Origin: Pedobacter arcticus A12
GTDB lineage: Bacteria > Bacteroidota > Bacteroidia > Sphingobacteriales > Sphingobacteriaceae
Assembly: GCF_000302595.1 (NCBI RefSeq)
Contig: NZ_JH947126.1
Coordinates: forward strand, 959,223 to 1,023,222
Direction: 5' to 3'
Length of the DNA: 64,000 nt
The notes beneath the pieces are model-generated. The model was given only the letters and a program-made list of their open reading frames with translations. It searched no databases and was not told where the DNA came from. Position numbers and translations under genes: made by a program. Positions 36,639 through 45,864 of this stretch are shown here, piece after piece; within the stretch, counting starts at the first letter, position 1, and each line of letters begins with the position of its first letter.

Positions 36639-37202
36639 CTATAACGTCTTTTGTCCTTTGTGAATTCCCTCTTTAAATTCCTCAATCATTTTCCTGTTAA
36701 AAACTGGAATATCTTTGGGTGACCTACTGGTTACTAAACCTTTATCAGCCACCACTTCGCTATCTTCCCAACTTACGCCGGCATTTATCAAATCTGTTTT
36801 AATAGAGGGATATGAAGTCATCTTGCGTCCTTTTAAAGCGCCAGTCTCAATTAATAACTGTGGACCGTGGCAAATAGCAGCAATCGGTTTTCCAGCTTCA
36901 AAAAAGGCTTTGGCAAAGTTTACATAATTTTTATCAGCTCGCATTTTGTCTGGATTCATCACGCCTCCGGGAACCATTAATCCGTCATATTCATCAGGAT
37001 TTGCATTCGCTAAATCTACATCAACGTTTACCTCTACACCCCAATTATCTTTATTCCAAGCTTTAATTTTTCCGCTTTGGGCAGAAACAACGTGTACAGT
37101 TGCGCCAGCGTCTAAAAGCGCTTTTTGGGGCTCCAATAATTCTGATTGTTCGAAACCATTATCACTTAAAATCGCTATTTTTTTATTTTCTAAATTTTCC
37201 AT
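36639..37202 (-). CDS. DJ-1/PfpI family type 1 glutamine amidotransferase-like protein
   Basis: 187 residues from ATG 37202. The nucleophile elbow AICHGPQ carries the candidate catalytic cysteine, and the fold signature MVPGGVMNPD precedes it. The family covers PfpI-like proteases, YhbO/YraA stress proteins and deglycase-type enzymes; YhbO-like general stress protein fits best. An in-frame ATG at 37244 adds 14 hydrophobic residues and is less likely. Confidence 0.88.
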   Translation of the reverse strand: MENLENKKIAILSDNGFEQSELLEPQKALLDAGATVHVVSAQSGKIKAWNKDNWGVEVNVDVDLANANPDEYDGLMVPGGVMNPDKMRADKNYVNFAKAFFEAGKPIAAICHGPQLLIETGALKGRKMTSYPSIKTDLINAGVSWEDSEVVADKGLVTSRSPKDIPVFNRKMIEEFKEGIHKGQKTL

Positions 37203-37336
37203 GGTAAAATATTTTATAATTAAACAGATAACCTGTTTAAGCAAACACTAAACCATAAATTAAACAGATAACAAAATTCAATTCGATATTTTACCCAATT
37301 TTGTTCGAAATGATTTCCTTTAAGCCTTCAAAATTT

Positions 37337-37344
37337 TATCTTTG
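37337..37344 (+). promoter_or_regulatory. -7 box (TATCTTTG) of purN
   Basis: Exact TAnnTTTG match, 26 bases before the TTG start of purN. Confidence 0.5.
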
Positions 37345-37369
37345 AGCAAAGAACAAAAGCATTTTAATT

Positions 37370-37951
37370 TTGAAGAAACGTATAGCGATTTTCGCATCTG
37401 GATCTGGATCTAATGCCCAAAAGATAATGGAGCATTTTAAACGTAGTAATGATGCCGAGGTGGTGTTAATTTTAACAAACAACCCAGATGCCTATGTTTT
37501 ACAAAGGGCAGATAATTTCGAAATCCCTTCTCATATTTTTGATCGTAAAGAGTTTTATCAAACAGACAAAGTTGTTAACCTCTTAAAAAACTTAAATATC
37601 GATTTAGTGGTTTTAGCTGGCTTTTTATGGTTAATCCCTAAAGACCTTCTCACGGCTTTTCCTAACAAAATCATCAATATACACCCATCTCTACTTCCAA
37701 AATACGGAGGCAAAGGAATGTATGGAGAACATGTTCACCTAGCCGTTTTGGCCGACAAAGAACCGGAGTCTGGCATTACCATCCACTTTGTTAATAGCGA
37801 GTTTGACGAAGGTGAAGTCATTCACCAATCGAAATTTAAGATAGACAAAGGCGACGATTTAAAGATGATGAAGTTTAAAGTGCAACAGTTAGAGCACTTA
37901 CACTTCCCAAAAGTTATAGAGAGCCTGTTGAAAAAGATGAAAACCGAATAG
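37370..37951 (+). CDS. purN: Phosphoribosylglycinamide formyltransferase
   Basis: 193 residues. Motifs: FASGSGSNAQ at the N-terminus (GAR site), AGFLWLIP, the catalytic INIHPSLLPKYGG (Asn/His) and GITIHFVNSEFDEGEVI. Transfers a formyl group from 10-formyl-THF in purine synthesis. The start is a TTG: an in-frame TGA lies nine codons upstream and no ATG or GTG intervenes, while the conserved fold begins at residue 3. The typical bacterial length of ~190-215 residues fits. Confidence 0.93.
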   Translation: MKKRIAIFASGSGSNAQKIMEHFKRSNDAEVVLILTNNPDAYVLQRADNFEIPSHIFDRKEFYQTDKVVNLLKNLNIDLVVLAGFLWLIPKDLLTAFPNKIINIHPSLLPKYGGKGMYGEHVHLAVLADKEPESGITIHFVNSEFDEGEVIHQSKFKIDKGDDLKMMKFKVQQLEHLHFPKVIESLLKKMKTE

Positions 37952-38143
37952 TAACAGACCGGAATACAACTTTCCTTAGCAATGCCAAAAATCTGTTGAT
38001 TTTATTGTAAATAACGCATAAACATCTAAGCTCTGTAAATACCTTTTTTGCCGATATTTAATATCAAAATCGCAATTTCTTATTCAATTTAAAAAAACTA
38101 AAATTTAAACACCACTTCGCTACAAATAAAATTTTGATTTTTC

Positions 38144-38151
38144 TATCTTTG
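38144..38151 (+). promoter_or_regulatory. -7 box (TATCTTTG) of purH
   Basis: Exact TAnnTTTG match, 23 bases before the ATG at 38175. The 220-base gap after purN otherwise shows nothing. Confidence 0.5.
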
Positions 38152-38174
38152 CGCCTTTAAATAAATTCATTTTC

Positions 38175-39704
38175 ATGAGCCATCCCGTAAAGATTAAAAA
38201 TGCCCTAATTTCTGTTTATTACAAAGATAATTTAGAGCCTATTATTCACCAATTAAAGGCTTTAGGCGTTAATATTTACTCTACCGGAGGCACCGAAAAG
38301 TTTATCACCGATTTAGGCGTTCCAGTAATTCCTGTAGAAGATTTAACCTCCTACCCTTCTATTTTAGGCGGTCGCGTTAAAACCTTACACCCCAAAGTTT
38401 TTGGTGGCATTTTAACCCGTAGAGGTCATGAAGGCGACCAGAGTCAGATTGCTGAATACGAGATTCCAGAAATTGATCTGGTAATTGTTGACTTATACCC
38501 GTTTGAAGAAACTGTAAAATCAGGCGCAGCAGAACAGGATATTATTGAAAAAATTGACATTGGCGGCATTTCTTTAATCAGAGCAGCAGCTAAAAACCAT
38601 AAAGATGTGATCATCATCGCTTCAAAAGATGATTATGCCGAATTAAACACCTTATTAGAAACTCAAAAAGGAGAAACTACTTTAGCGCAACGTAAAGTAT
38701 TTGCCCGTAACGCGTTCAATATTTCTTCTCATTACGATACTGCAATTTTCAACTGGTTTAACCAAGGTGATGATGCACTTACTTTGTTCAAACAAAGCGA
38801 ACAAAAATCATCAGTTTTACGCTACGGCGAAAATCCACACCAAAAAGGTTATTTCTATGGCGATTTAGAAGCCATGTTCGAGAAATTGAACGGTAAAGAA
38901 TTATCCTACAACAATTTGGTAGATGTTGATGCCGCAGTTGCTTTAATTGATGAATTTACAGAACCTACTTTCGCCATTCTAAAGCATACCAATGCTTGCG
39001 GAATTGCTAGTCGTCCACAGATACTGGATGCTTGGAATGTTGCTTTGGCTTGTGATCCGGTTTCTGCTTTTGGTGGTGTGCTGATTTGCAACGGCGAAAT
39101 TGATGAAGCTACAGCTACAGAAATAAACAAATTGTTTTTCGAAGTTTTAATTGCGCCTTCTTACTCAGCGGAAGCGGAAAAAGTAATTACTTCTAAAAAG
39201 AACAGAATAATTTTAAGAAGAAAAGAAGTTGCATTGCCGGGTAAACTCTTCAAAACTTTGTTGAATGGCGTAATTGAGCAGGATAAGGACAACACAGTTG
39301 AAGGTCCAGAATTAATGAAATCTGTTACCGATAAACAACCAACAGCACAAGAATTAAAAGATTTACACTTTGCAAACAAAGTAGTAAAACACACCAAATC
39401 TAACACAATAGTTTTCGCTAAGAACAATACTTTGATAGCAAGCGGCGTTGGACAAACGTCGAGAGTTGATTCTTTAAGACAAGCCGTGGTTAAAGCAGCA
39501 GGTTTTGGTTTTGATTTAAAAGGCGCTGTGATGGCTTCGGATGCATTTTTTCCTTTTCCAGACTGCGTTGAATTAGCTTCTGAAGCAGGAATTACTGCCG
39601 TTTTACAACCAGGTGGATCAATTAAAGATCAGGATTCTATTGATATGGCAAACCAAAAAGGAATTGCAATGGTAACTACCGGAGTTCGTCATTTTAAACA
39701 TTAA
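38175..39704 (+). CDS. purH: Bifunctional AICAR formyltransferase / IMP cyclohydrolase
   Basis: 509 residues. The N-terminal MGS-like IMP cyclohydrolase domain (~1-190) shows ALISVYYKDN, YSTGGT and GGRVKTLHPKVFGG; the C-terminal AICAR transformylase domain (~200-509) shows LRYGENPHQKG, FAILKHTNACGIA and MASDAFFPFPD. Catalyses the last two steps to IMP. purN lies just upstream and mreB 83 bases downstream; purH next to mreB is a common Bacteroidetes order. Confidence 0.96.
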   Translation: MSHPVKIKNALISVYYKDNLEPIIHQLKALGVNIYSTGGTEKFITDLGVPVIPVEDLTSYPSILGGRVKTLHPKVFGGILTRRGHEGDQSQIAEYEIPEIDLVIVDLYPFEETVKSGAAEQDIIEKIDIGGISLIRAAAKNHKDVIIIASKDDYAELNTLLETQKGETTLAQRKVFARNAFNISSHYDTAIFNWFNQGDDALTLFKQSEQKSSVLRYGENPHQKGYFYGDLEAMFEKLNGKELSYNNLVDVDAAVALIDEFTEPTFAILKHTNACGIASRPQILDAWNVALACDPVSAFGGVLICNGEIDEATATEINKLFFEVLIAPSYSAEAEKVITSKKNRIILRRKEVALPGKLFKTLLNGVIEQDKDNTVEGPELMKSVTDKQPTAQELKDLHFANKVVKHTKSNTIVFAKNNTLIASGVGQTSRVDSLRQAVVKAAGFGFDLKGAVMASDAFFPFPDCVELASEAGITAVLQPGGSIKDQDSIDMANQKGIAMVTTGVRHFKH

Positions 39705-39787
39705 TATTACTAACTTAGCGAGCGCTAAAAAAATTGGTGCTCAATATTTTACACACACATTTATACTAAAACCGCAATAAAACACCC

Positions 39788-40810
39788 ATGGGTTTATTCA
39801 ACTGGTTTACACAAGAAATAGCGATAGATTTAGGTACAGCCAACACCTTGATTATCCATAACGACAAAGTAGTGGTAGATGAACCGTCTATCGTTGCCTT
39901 TGACCGTACGACTAACAAAGTAATTGCAATAGGACGCCAAGCCATGCAAATGGAAGGCAAAACTCACGAAAACATCAAAACTGTTCGTCCGTTAAAAGAT
40001 GGTGTAATTGCCGATTTCAACGCTGCTGAACACATGATCCGTGGGATGATAAAGATGATTAATAACGGTAAAGGCTGGTTTTTCCCATCTTTACGTATGG
40101 TAATCTGTATCCCATCTGGTATTACCGAGGTTGAAAAAAGAGCCGTTCGTGACTCTGCAGAGATTGCAGGAGCAAAAGAGGTTTACTTAATTCACGAGCC
40201 AATGGCTGCCGCAGTAGGTATCGGGATTGATGTGGAAGAACCAATGGGAAACATGATTATTGATATAGGTGGTGGAACAACAGAGATTGCGGTTATCGCT
40301 TTGTCTGGTATTGTTTGCGACCAATCTATCCGTGTTGCCGGAGATAATTTCGATTCTGATATTGTGAATTACATCCGCAGACAACATAACATTATGATTG
40401 GGGAACGTACTGCAGAAAGAATTAAAATTGAAGTAGGTTCAGCCTTGCCAGAATTGGCGGATGCTCCCGCTGATTTCGCAGTTCAAGGTCGTGATTTGAT
40501 GACCGGCGTACCAAAGCAGATTACCGTTTCTTATACAGAAATTGCACATTGTTTAGATAAATCTATCTCAAAAATTGAAGAAGCTATTTTGAAAGCTTTA
40601 GAGATTACCCCTCCAGAACTTTCTGCCGATATTTACCAAACTGGCATTTACTTAACCGGTGGTGGTGCATTGTTGCGTGGTTTAGATAAGCGAGTGAGCT
40701 CTAAAACCAAACTTCCTGTTCACATTGCTGATGACCCTTTAAGAGCGGTTGTTAGGGGAACAGGAATCTCGTTGAAAAACGTACAGAACTTTAAGTTTCT
40801 GATACAGTAA
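39788..40810 (+). CDS. mreB: Rod shape-determining protein MreB
   Basis: 340 residues, actin-like. Phosphate-1 motif AIDLGTANTLI, connecting region IHEPMAAAVGIG, phosphate-2 IIDIGGGTTEIAV and adenosine motif YLTGGGALLRGLD. Polymerises under the inner membrane and guides cell-wall elongation. A terminator follows after 48 bases and catalase comes next, so mreC, mreD, pbp2 and rodA are not in their usual place downstream. Confidence 0.96.
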   Translation: MGLFNWFTQEIAIDLGTANTLIIHNDKVVVDEPSIVAFDRTTNKVIAIGRQAMQMEGKTHENIKTVRPLKDGVIADFNAAEHMIRGMIKMINNGKGWFFPSLRMVICIPSGITEVEKRAVRDSAEIAGAKEVYLIHEPMAAAVGIGIDVEEPMGNMIIDIGGGTTEIAVIALSGIVCDQSIRVAGDNFDSDIVNYIRRQHNIMIGERTAERIKIEVGSALPELADAPADFAVQGRDLMTGVPKQITVSYTEIAHCLDKSISKIEEAILKALEITPPELSADIYQTGIYLTGGGALLRGLDKRVSSKTKLPVHIADDPLRAVVRGTGISLKNVQNFKFLIQ

Positions 40811-40858
40811 GGAAGACACAAGATTGTGAAACACAAGATAAAAGACCTTGTGTTATGG

Positions 40859-40890
40859 AAAGCAAGAGTTGAGAGATTCTTGCTTTTTTT
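40859..40890 (+). terminator. Terminator behind mreB
   Basis: Stem AAAGCAAGA / TCTTGCTTT followed by seven T. The stretch 40811-40858 before it is simple sequence with AACACAAG/CTTGTGTT pairing. Nothing further is seen up to the catalase start. Confidence 0.8.
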
Positions 40891-41073
40891 GTGGGTTTTA
40901 TTTTTTCATAAAAATCAAAAAATCGTGGTACACGCGATTGTAAAGTAAAGAATACCAAGTATAACTTTTTTAAGAATTAAGTTATGCATCGTACTTTTTC
41001 TAGTAGGAATTGACATCCCTTGAGTGTATATTTATACAAATGCTTTAGGCATTCAACCCGTAAAAAATTCATT

Positions 41074-42534
41074 ATGCAAGAAGAAAAGAAAAATCTCACC
41101 TCGGTTTCGGGCAGACCGATCGCAGAAAATCAGAATGTAAAAACCGCTGGAAGAAGAGGACCTATGTTGCTAGAAGACTTCTGGTTCCTCGAAAAACTAG
41201 CTCATTTTGATAGAGAAGTAATTCCCGAACGAAGAATGCATGCTAAAGGTTCTGGCGCTTTTGGATCTTTTACGGTTACACACGACATTACTAAATATAC
41301 CAAAGCAAAAATATTTTCTGAAATAGGTAAAAAAACCGACCTATTTGTAAGGTTCTCTACTGTTGCGGGCGAACGTGGCGCTGCAGATGCAGAAAGAGAT
41401 ATCCGCGGGTTCTCTGTTAAATTTTATACTGAAGAAGGTAACTGGGATTTGGCAGGAAACAACACGCCAGTATTCTTTTTAAAAGACCCCTATAAATTCC
41501 CCGATCTTAACAAAGCTGTAAAACGCGATCCGCAAACCAATCTTCGCAGCGCAAACCACAATTGGGATTTCTGGACATTATTGCCAGAGGCATTGCACCA
41601 AGTTACCATTGTAATGAGTGAACGTGGTATCCCAAAAACTTACAGACACATGCATGGTTTTGGAAGCCATACGTTCAGTTTCATCAACGCGGCAAATGAG
41701 CGCTATTGGGTAAAATTCCATTTCAAATCCGAACAAGGGATTGAAAATCTTTCAAATGCTGAAGCTTCCGCTATCATTGGAAATGATAGAGAAAGCCATC
41801 AAAGAGATTTATTTACAGCGATTAAAACCGGTAATTTCCCAAAATGGAGATTAAAAGTTCAGATCATGCCAGAAGCAGAGGCTAAAAACTACCGTTTTGA
41901 TGCCTTCGACTTAACCAAAGTTTGGCCACATGGCGATTATCCTTTAATAGATGTTGGCGTGGTGGAATTGAACAGAAATCCAGAGAATTATTTCGCAGAT
42001 GTAGAACAAGCAGCTTTTAATCCGGCAAATGTTGTTCCTGGAATAGGCTTTTCTCCGGATAGAATGTTGCAGGCTCGTTTGTTTTCTTATGGCGATGCAC
42101 AACGTTACAGATTAGGTGTAAACCATTACCAAATCCCGGTAAATAAACCAAAATGTCCATTCCATAATCCACATCGCGATGGAGCAATGCGTGTAGATGG
42201 TAACGAAGGCTCAACCATCCATTACGAACCAAACAGTTACGGACAATGGCAAGAGCAAAAACAATTCGTAGAGCCTGCCTTAGAATTAGAAGGTGCAGCT
42301 TTCCATTATGACCATCGGGAAGATGAGGATTACTACACACAGCCCGGTAATCTTTTCAGATTAATGAATGCGACACAAAAGCAAGTACTGTTTAGTAACA
42401 CCGCTGCAGAAGTTGGTGGTGCAGAAAAGTTTATTCAAGAACGCCACATTTCCAACTGTTTTAAAGCAGACCCGGATTATGGAAAAGGAGTTGCCGATGC
42501 CTTAGGAATTAACATCAGCGAACTAGGTCTTTAA
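41074..42534 (+). CDS. katA: Catalase (monofunctional haem, clade-3 type size)
   Basis: 486 residues from ATG 41074. The distal haem histidine is H56 in [12 protein letters not shown], the asparagine region is [14 protein letters not shown], and the proximal tyrosine ligand lies in [14 protein letters not shown] (~336-348). Decomposes hydrogen peroxide. A longer in-frame start at 41020 lacks catalase similarity. Single-gene unit with a strong terminator. Confidence 0.96.
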   Translation: MQEEKKNLTSVSGRPIAENQNVKTAGRRGPMLLEDFWFLEKLAHFDREVIPERRMHAKGSGAFGSFTVTHDITKYTKAKIFSEIGKKTDLFVRFSTVAGERGAADAERDIRGFSVKFYTEEGNWDLAGNNTPVFFLKDPYKFPDLNKAVKRDPQTNLRSANHNWDFWTLLPEALHQVTIVMSERGIPKTYRHMHGFGSHTFSFINAANERYWVKFHFKSEQGIENLSNAEASAIIGNDRESHQRDLFTAIKTGNFPKWRLKVQIMPEAEAKNYRFDAFDLTKVWPHGDYPLIDVGVVELNRNPENYFADVEQAAFNPANVVPGIGFSPDRMLQARLFSYGDAQRYRLGVNHYQIPVNKPKCPFHNPHRDGAMRVDGNEGSTIHYEPNSYGQWQEQKQFVEPALELEGAAFHYDHREDEDYYTQPGNLFRLMNATQKQVLFSNTAAEVGGAEKFIQERHISNCFKADPDYGKGVADALGINISELGL

Positions 42535-42537
42535 ACT

Positions 42538-42577
42538 AAAAAGTTGGAACGAGTTTTTTAAATCGTTCCAACTTTTT
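42538..42577. terminator. Strong terminator between katA and the convergent MFS gene
   Basis: Perfect 15-bp stem AAAAAGTTGGAACGA with its complement around a 10-base loop; A-run left and T-run right allow use from both sides. Confidence 0.9.
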
Positions 42578-42637
42578 ATTAGCTATCAATCTTTTGAAGG
42601 ATGAACCAGCTTCTTAACGCTGAAGTTCATCCCAAAA

Positions 42638-43876
42638 CTAATCGGTTGCCAAGTCTAATTCCCCTTTCTTTTTCTTATCGAGCACATAGATAATCGCCAT
42701 CACAATTAAGGAGCCCAAAATCAGTAAAAGATAGCTATATGTTAGATTTGCTTCATCTTTGGCAGGAAAAATCTCGATGATAAAGTAACTTAAAAAAGAA
42801 ACCAGTACATATGCCAGACCTCCGGTTAACCCGCCAGATATACCTGCATTCTTTGGAAACCTCGCCAAACAATAAGTAAAATAATTATTAAAGGTAAAGC
42901 CAGCACCAACATGAATCAGAAATGCAAAACCGACCAAGCTGTAGATATTATTGATAAAATTGAGGCTCAAAATCATGATGAAAACAAAAACCAGTTGAAC
43001 CAATATATTGGAGGAAATACGTTTAAAAAAAGGTTTATCAATGGTTGATTTCCCAATAAAACCACCTAACATCCAGGCCAAACCCAAAATCAAAGAGCTG
43101 TAGCCTGCGTAAACAACAGATAAGTTTAGGTGGTGCTGGATAACAAAAGGTCCAGTCATGTTAAAAACCATAACCATGCTATACGCCAAACCCAGCATTA
43201 CAATCCCAAAAGTAAAGCTCGCTGTAGAAATCATTTCTTTATAAATATTCGCGATTTTCTTGATGCGGAATTCCTGAAAATGCTTTAGTGTTTCGCCACT
43301 GAAAATATATTCTAAAAGCGCAAATACAAGCGCAAAAATGGCCAAAAAGTAAAAGTTAGATTCCCATCCAAAAGATTTCTCTAAATAGCCACCAACGAAT
43401 GGTGCAACAATTGGTCCCGTAGACCAAATGATGGTAAAAAGACTTAAATAATGTTGTAGTTTTTTCCCCTCGAACAGATCGACAAAGTAGGCCCTTTTGG
43501 CAACCACAATAGCGCTTACCGCAACTCCATGTACCACTCGCATTAAATATATTAAATAGATATTATGCGTATTTGCCACTAAAATACACGATAAGGCCAG
43601 TACCAATAAAGAATAGAAACTAATTTTAAACCGCCCGAAACTATCTAAAACGCTACCTATAAAAAGTTGTGAAACCCCATAGCTAATTAGGAAAAAACTT
43701 AAAGTAAGCTGCACTTGAAGCTCACTGATCTTTAAATCCTTAGCCATGTTCGGTAAAGAAGGCAGGTAAATATCGGTAGCAAAACCCGATAATGGAATGA
43801 GGGCGAAGGCCAAAAAAGTTGCGATTCCCTGATGGGATTTTTTAATCTCTTTATGCTTTTGATTGTGATTTTGCAT
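42638..43876 (-). CDS. Bcr/CflA-type multidrug efflux MFS transporter
   Basis: 412 residues with 12 predicted membrane helices. The N-terminal half has the Bcr/CflA motifs TDIYLPSLPNMAKDL after helix 1 and GSVLDSFGRFK (loop 2-3 signature), plus RVVHGVAVSAIVV. These transporters export drugs by proton antiport. ATG at 43876 chosen over a TTG at 43879. Confidence 0.9.
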   Translation of the reverse strand: MQNHNQKHKEIKKSHQGIATFLAFALIPLSGFATDIYLPSLPNMAKDLKISELQVQLTLSFFLISYGVSQLFIGSVLDSFGRFKISFYSLLVLALSCILVANTHNIYLIYLMRVVHGVAVSAIVVAKRAYFVDLFEGKKLQHYLSLFTIIWSTGPIVAPFVGGYLEKSFGWESNFYFLAIFALVFALLEYIFSGETLKHFQEFRIKKIANIYKEMISTASFTFGIVMLGLAYSMVMVFNMTGPFVIQHHLNLSVVYAGYSSLILGLAWMLGGFIGKSTIDKPFFKRISSNILVQLVFVFIMILSLNFINNIYSLVGFAFLIHVGAGFTFNNYFTYCLARFPKNAGISGGLTGGLAYVLVSFLSYFIIEIFPAKDEANLTYSYLLLILGSLIVMAIIYVLDKKKKGELDLATD

Positions 43877-44133
43877 CAATTTATCAGTAAACGAGTTCTC
43901 TTTTTAAGAATTTGCAAATTACAAGTTTGGTAGCTTTCGCTACGCTGTATATCATGAATGTTTCCAAATTTTGACTTTTGAATTAATTAAGTCAGGTACT
44001 CTTTGTTACTCCACATCGAAACCCATTTTCTTCAAAATCTAAACCTTCATTTAAAAACAGGCTGAAAACACACGAAAAGGTATTGACGTATTGAAAAATC
44101 ACAGAAATGTAATCTCTTTAACAGAATAATTAT

Positions 44134-44157
44134 AATTAGATGTTTAAACATCTAATT
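44134..44157. promoter_or_regulatory. Perfect 24-bp palindromic operator upstream of the YceI gene
   Basis: AATTAGATGTTT followed by its exact reverse complement. It covers the expected -33 position relative to the -7 box at 44163-44170, so a dimeric repressor (MarR- or TetR-like size) bound here should block transcription. No regulator gene is adjacent. Confidence 0.75.
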
Positions 44158-44162
44158 GTTTA

Positions 44163-44170
44163 TATATTTG
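44163..44170 (+). promoter_or_regulatory. -7 box (TATATTTG) of the YceI gene
   Basis: Exact TAnnTTTG match 6 bases after the palindrome and 30 bases before the ATG. Confidence 0.6.
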
Positions 44171-44199
44171 ACGAACGTTAAATTAAACAACCAAAAGAC

Positions 44200-44733
44200 A
44201 TGGCAAATCAAGAAAAATGGATTTTAGACCCAACCCACTCAGAAATTCAGTTCAAAGTAAAACACTTAGTAATATCAACAGTTACCGGTACTTTTAAATC
44301 TTTCGAAGCAAGCTTAAACACTACGCAAGACGATTTCTCTAATGCAGAGATAGATTTTTCAATCGCTGTGGACAGCATAGACACCAACCAAACCGATAGA
44401 GATAACCATTTGAAATCTGCAGATTTTTTTGATGCAGAAAAATTTCCTGCTATAAAGTTTAAATCCACCTCTTTTGTGAAAACTGGAGATGATTATATTT
44501 TAGCTGGAGACATTACGGTTAAAGACATTACCAAGCCTATAAAGTTTGCTGTTGAATTTGGCGGTACAGCTACCGATTTTTATGCTAACCAAAAAGCTGG
44601 GTTCGAACTTACAGGCAAAATTAGCCGTAAGGAGTTTGGTTTAACTTGGAGTGCAGTTACAGAAGCTGGAGCAATTGTAGTGGGTGATGATATTAAATTA
44701 AGCGCTAGCGTTCAATTTACTAAACAAGCATAG
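44200..44733 (+). CDS. YceI family protein
   Basis: 177 residues, YceI lipocalin-like barrel: WILDPTHSEIQFKVKHLVISTVTGTFKSFEA at the start and the middle signature DNHLKSADFFDAEKFPAIKFKS, ending GLTWSAVTEAGAIVVGDDIKL. The fold binds long isoprenoid or lipid molecules. No signal peptide is present, so this copy seems cytoplasmic. Preceded by a palindromic operator, so it is probably inducible. Confidence 0.92.
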   Translation: MANQEKWILDPTHSEIQFKVKHLVISTVTGTFKSFEASLNTTQDDFSNAEIDFSIAVDSIDTNQTDRDNHLKSADFFDAEKFPAIKFKSTSFVKTGDDYILAGDITVKDITKPIKFAVEFGGTATDFYANQKAGFELTGKISRKEFGLTWSAVTEAGAIVVGDDIKLSASVQFTKQA

Positions 44734-44764
44734 ATTCATAAGTCATTGCTTTAAATAATAAATA

Positions 44765-44797
44765 GCAGGTTTTCTTTATGAAGAAGCCTGTTTTTTT
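44765..44797 (+). terminator. Terminator of the YceI gene
   Basis: CAGGTTTTCTT / AAGAAGCCTG stem (one bulge) followed by seven T. Confidence 0.75.
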
Positions 44798-44802
44798 ATG
44801 GC

Positions 44803-45816
44803 TTAGAAATTTCGTGGGGATGTTACCTGATAATGATTATTGAGTGTGAATCCCAAAACAATTTCATGAGACCCTCTTGAAACTATATTCAAATCTGAGG
44901 TTGTAAAATCATAAGCATAGCTCACATTTAAAAATGAGCCCAAATTGAAACCTAACATGGCTGAGCTTGCGTCTCCTGCTCGGTATGATCCTCCTACCCA
45001 AATTTTATTCTTAAAAGCGAATTTTGCGTTCAAGTCGATACTTAATGGAGCAGGATTTACGTACTTAAGCATTACCGAAGGTATGACAGTAATATTTTCG
45101 CTCAACCATAACCGAAAACCAGCTGTAACAAAACCATGGGATTTCGTTTTTCCTGCATTTGGATTTGAGCTATCCGAGAAATTGATCTCTTGCGGAAGTA
45201 ATTGTTGTACAGATGCGCCTGCGAAATAATCAACAGCATACAGCCAAACTCCAAAGCTAATATCGGGCTTTATCGTACTCACGGTCCCTTTATCAGCAAT
45301 AGCAGGATCATTTGGATTCTCTAACTTAATATCAGTTGTATTTAAACTTATCCGGCTTGCACCTACCCCAACTCCTATGGCTAAATTAAGTTTTGATGCT
45401 AAGCCTAAATGATAAGCATAAGTGAAATTAGCGGTAGTATTACTTAATGGACCTGTTTTATCAGAAACCACCATAAAACCTACACCATGATGAGGTTCAG
45501 AAGCCATATATTCAGGCTTATAGCTTCTTCCCAACGGGTTTTCGCCGACCATACCAAAGGATGTAGCACTGGAAAAATCATCTGGATTACCAATCGGCAT
45601 CTGTATGGTGAAATAGCTAGTTCTTGGGGCATTCTCTAAGCCAGCCCATTGTTGCCTGGTCGCTGCCTTAACATCAATATAACTCTCAATCCCTGATAAA
45701 GCCGGATTTATAATATAGTTGTTTAAAATATACTGCGTGTATTGTGGTTTTTGTTGTGCGTTGCCACTTATAACCCAGCCTAGAAAAAAACAAATGAAAT
45801 ATAAAAACCTTCTCAT
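44803..45816 (-). CDS. Type IX secretion system outer-membrane protein, PorP/SprF family
   Basis: 337 residues from ATG 45816 with a signal peptide (MRRFLYFICFFLGWVISGNAQ). The start of the mature part, QQKPQYTQYILNNYIINPALSGIESY, is the PorP/SprF hallmark, followed by barrel strands and a C-terminal HEIVLGFTLNNHY. Such proteins serve as partners that attach or export CTD-bearing adhesins. It lies 49 bases downstream of the giant CTD protein gene on the same strand, so the pair is probably a dedicated secretion/anchor couple. Confidence 0.92.
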   Translation of the reverse strand: MRRFLYFICFFLGWVISGNAQQKPQYTQYILNNYIINPALSGIESYIDVKAATRQQWAGLENAPRTSYFTIQMPIGNPDDFSSATSFGMVGENPLGRSYKPEYMASEPHHGVGFMVVSDKTGPLSNTTANFTYAYHLGLASKLNLAIGVGVGASRISLNTTDIKLENPNDPAIADKGTVSTIKPDISFGVWLYAVDYFAGASVQQLLPQEINFSDSSNPNAGKTKSHGFVTAGFRLWLSENITVIPSVMLKYVNPAPLSIDLNAKFAFKNKIWVGGSYRAGDASSAMLGFNLGSFLNVSYAYDFTTSDLNIVSRGSHEIVLGFTLNNHYQVTSPRNF

Positions 45817-45864
45817 TTCACGCACCAATAGTTTATGCTTATATAAATCACTCTTTTCCTTAAA

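Noticed and set aside
39714-39740. TTAGCG-AG-CGCTAA palindrome between purH and mreB considered as a terminator
   Set aside because: Followed by A, not T, on the plus strand, and no minus-strand gene ends there.
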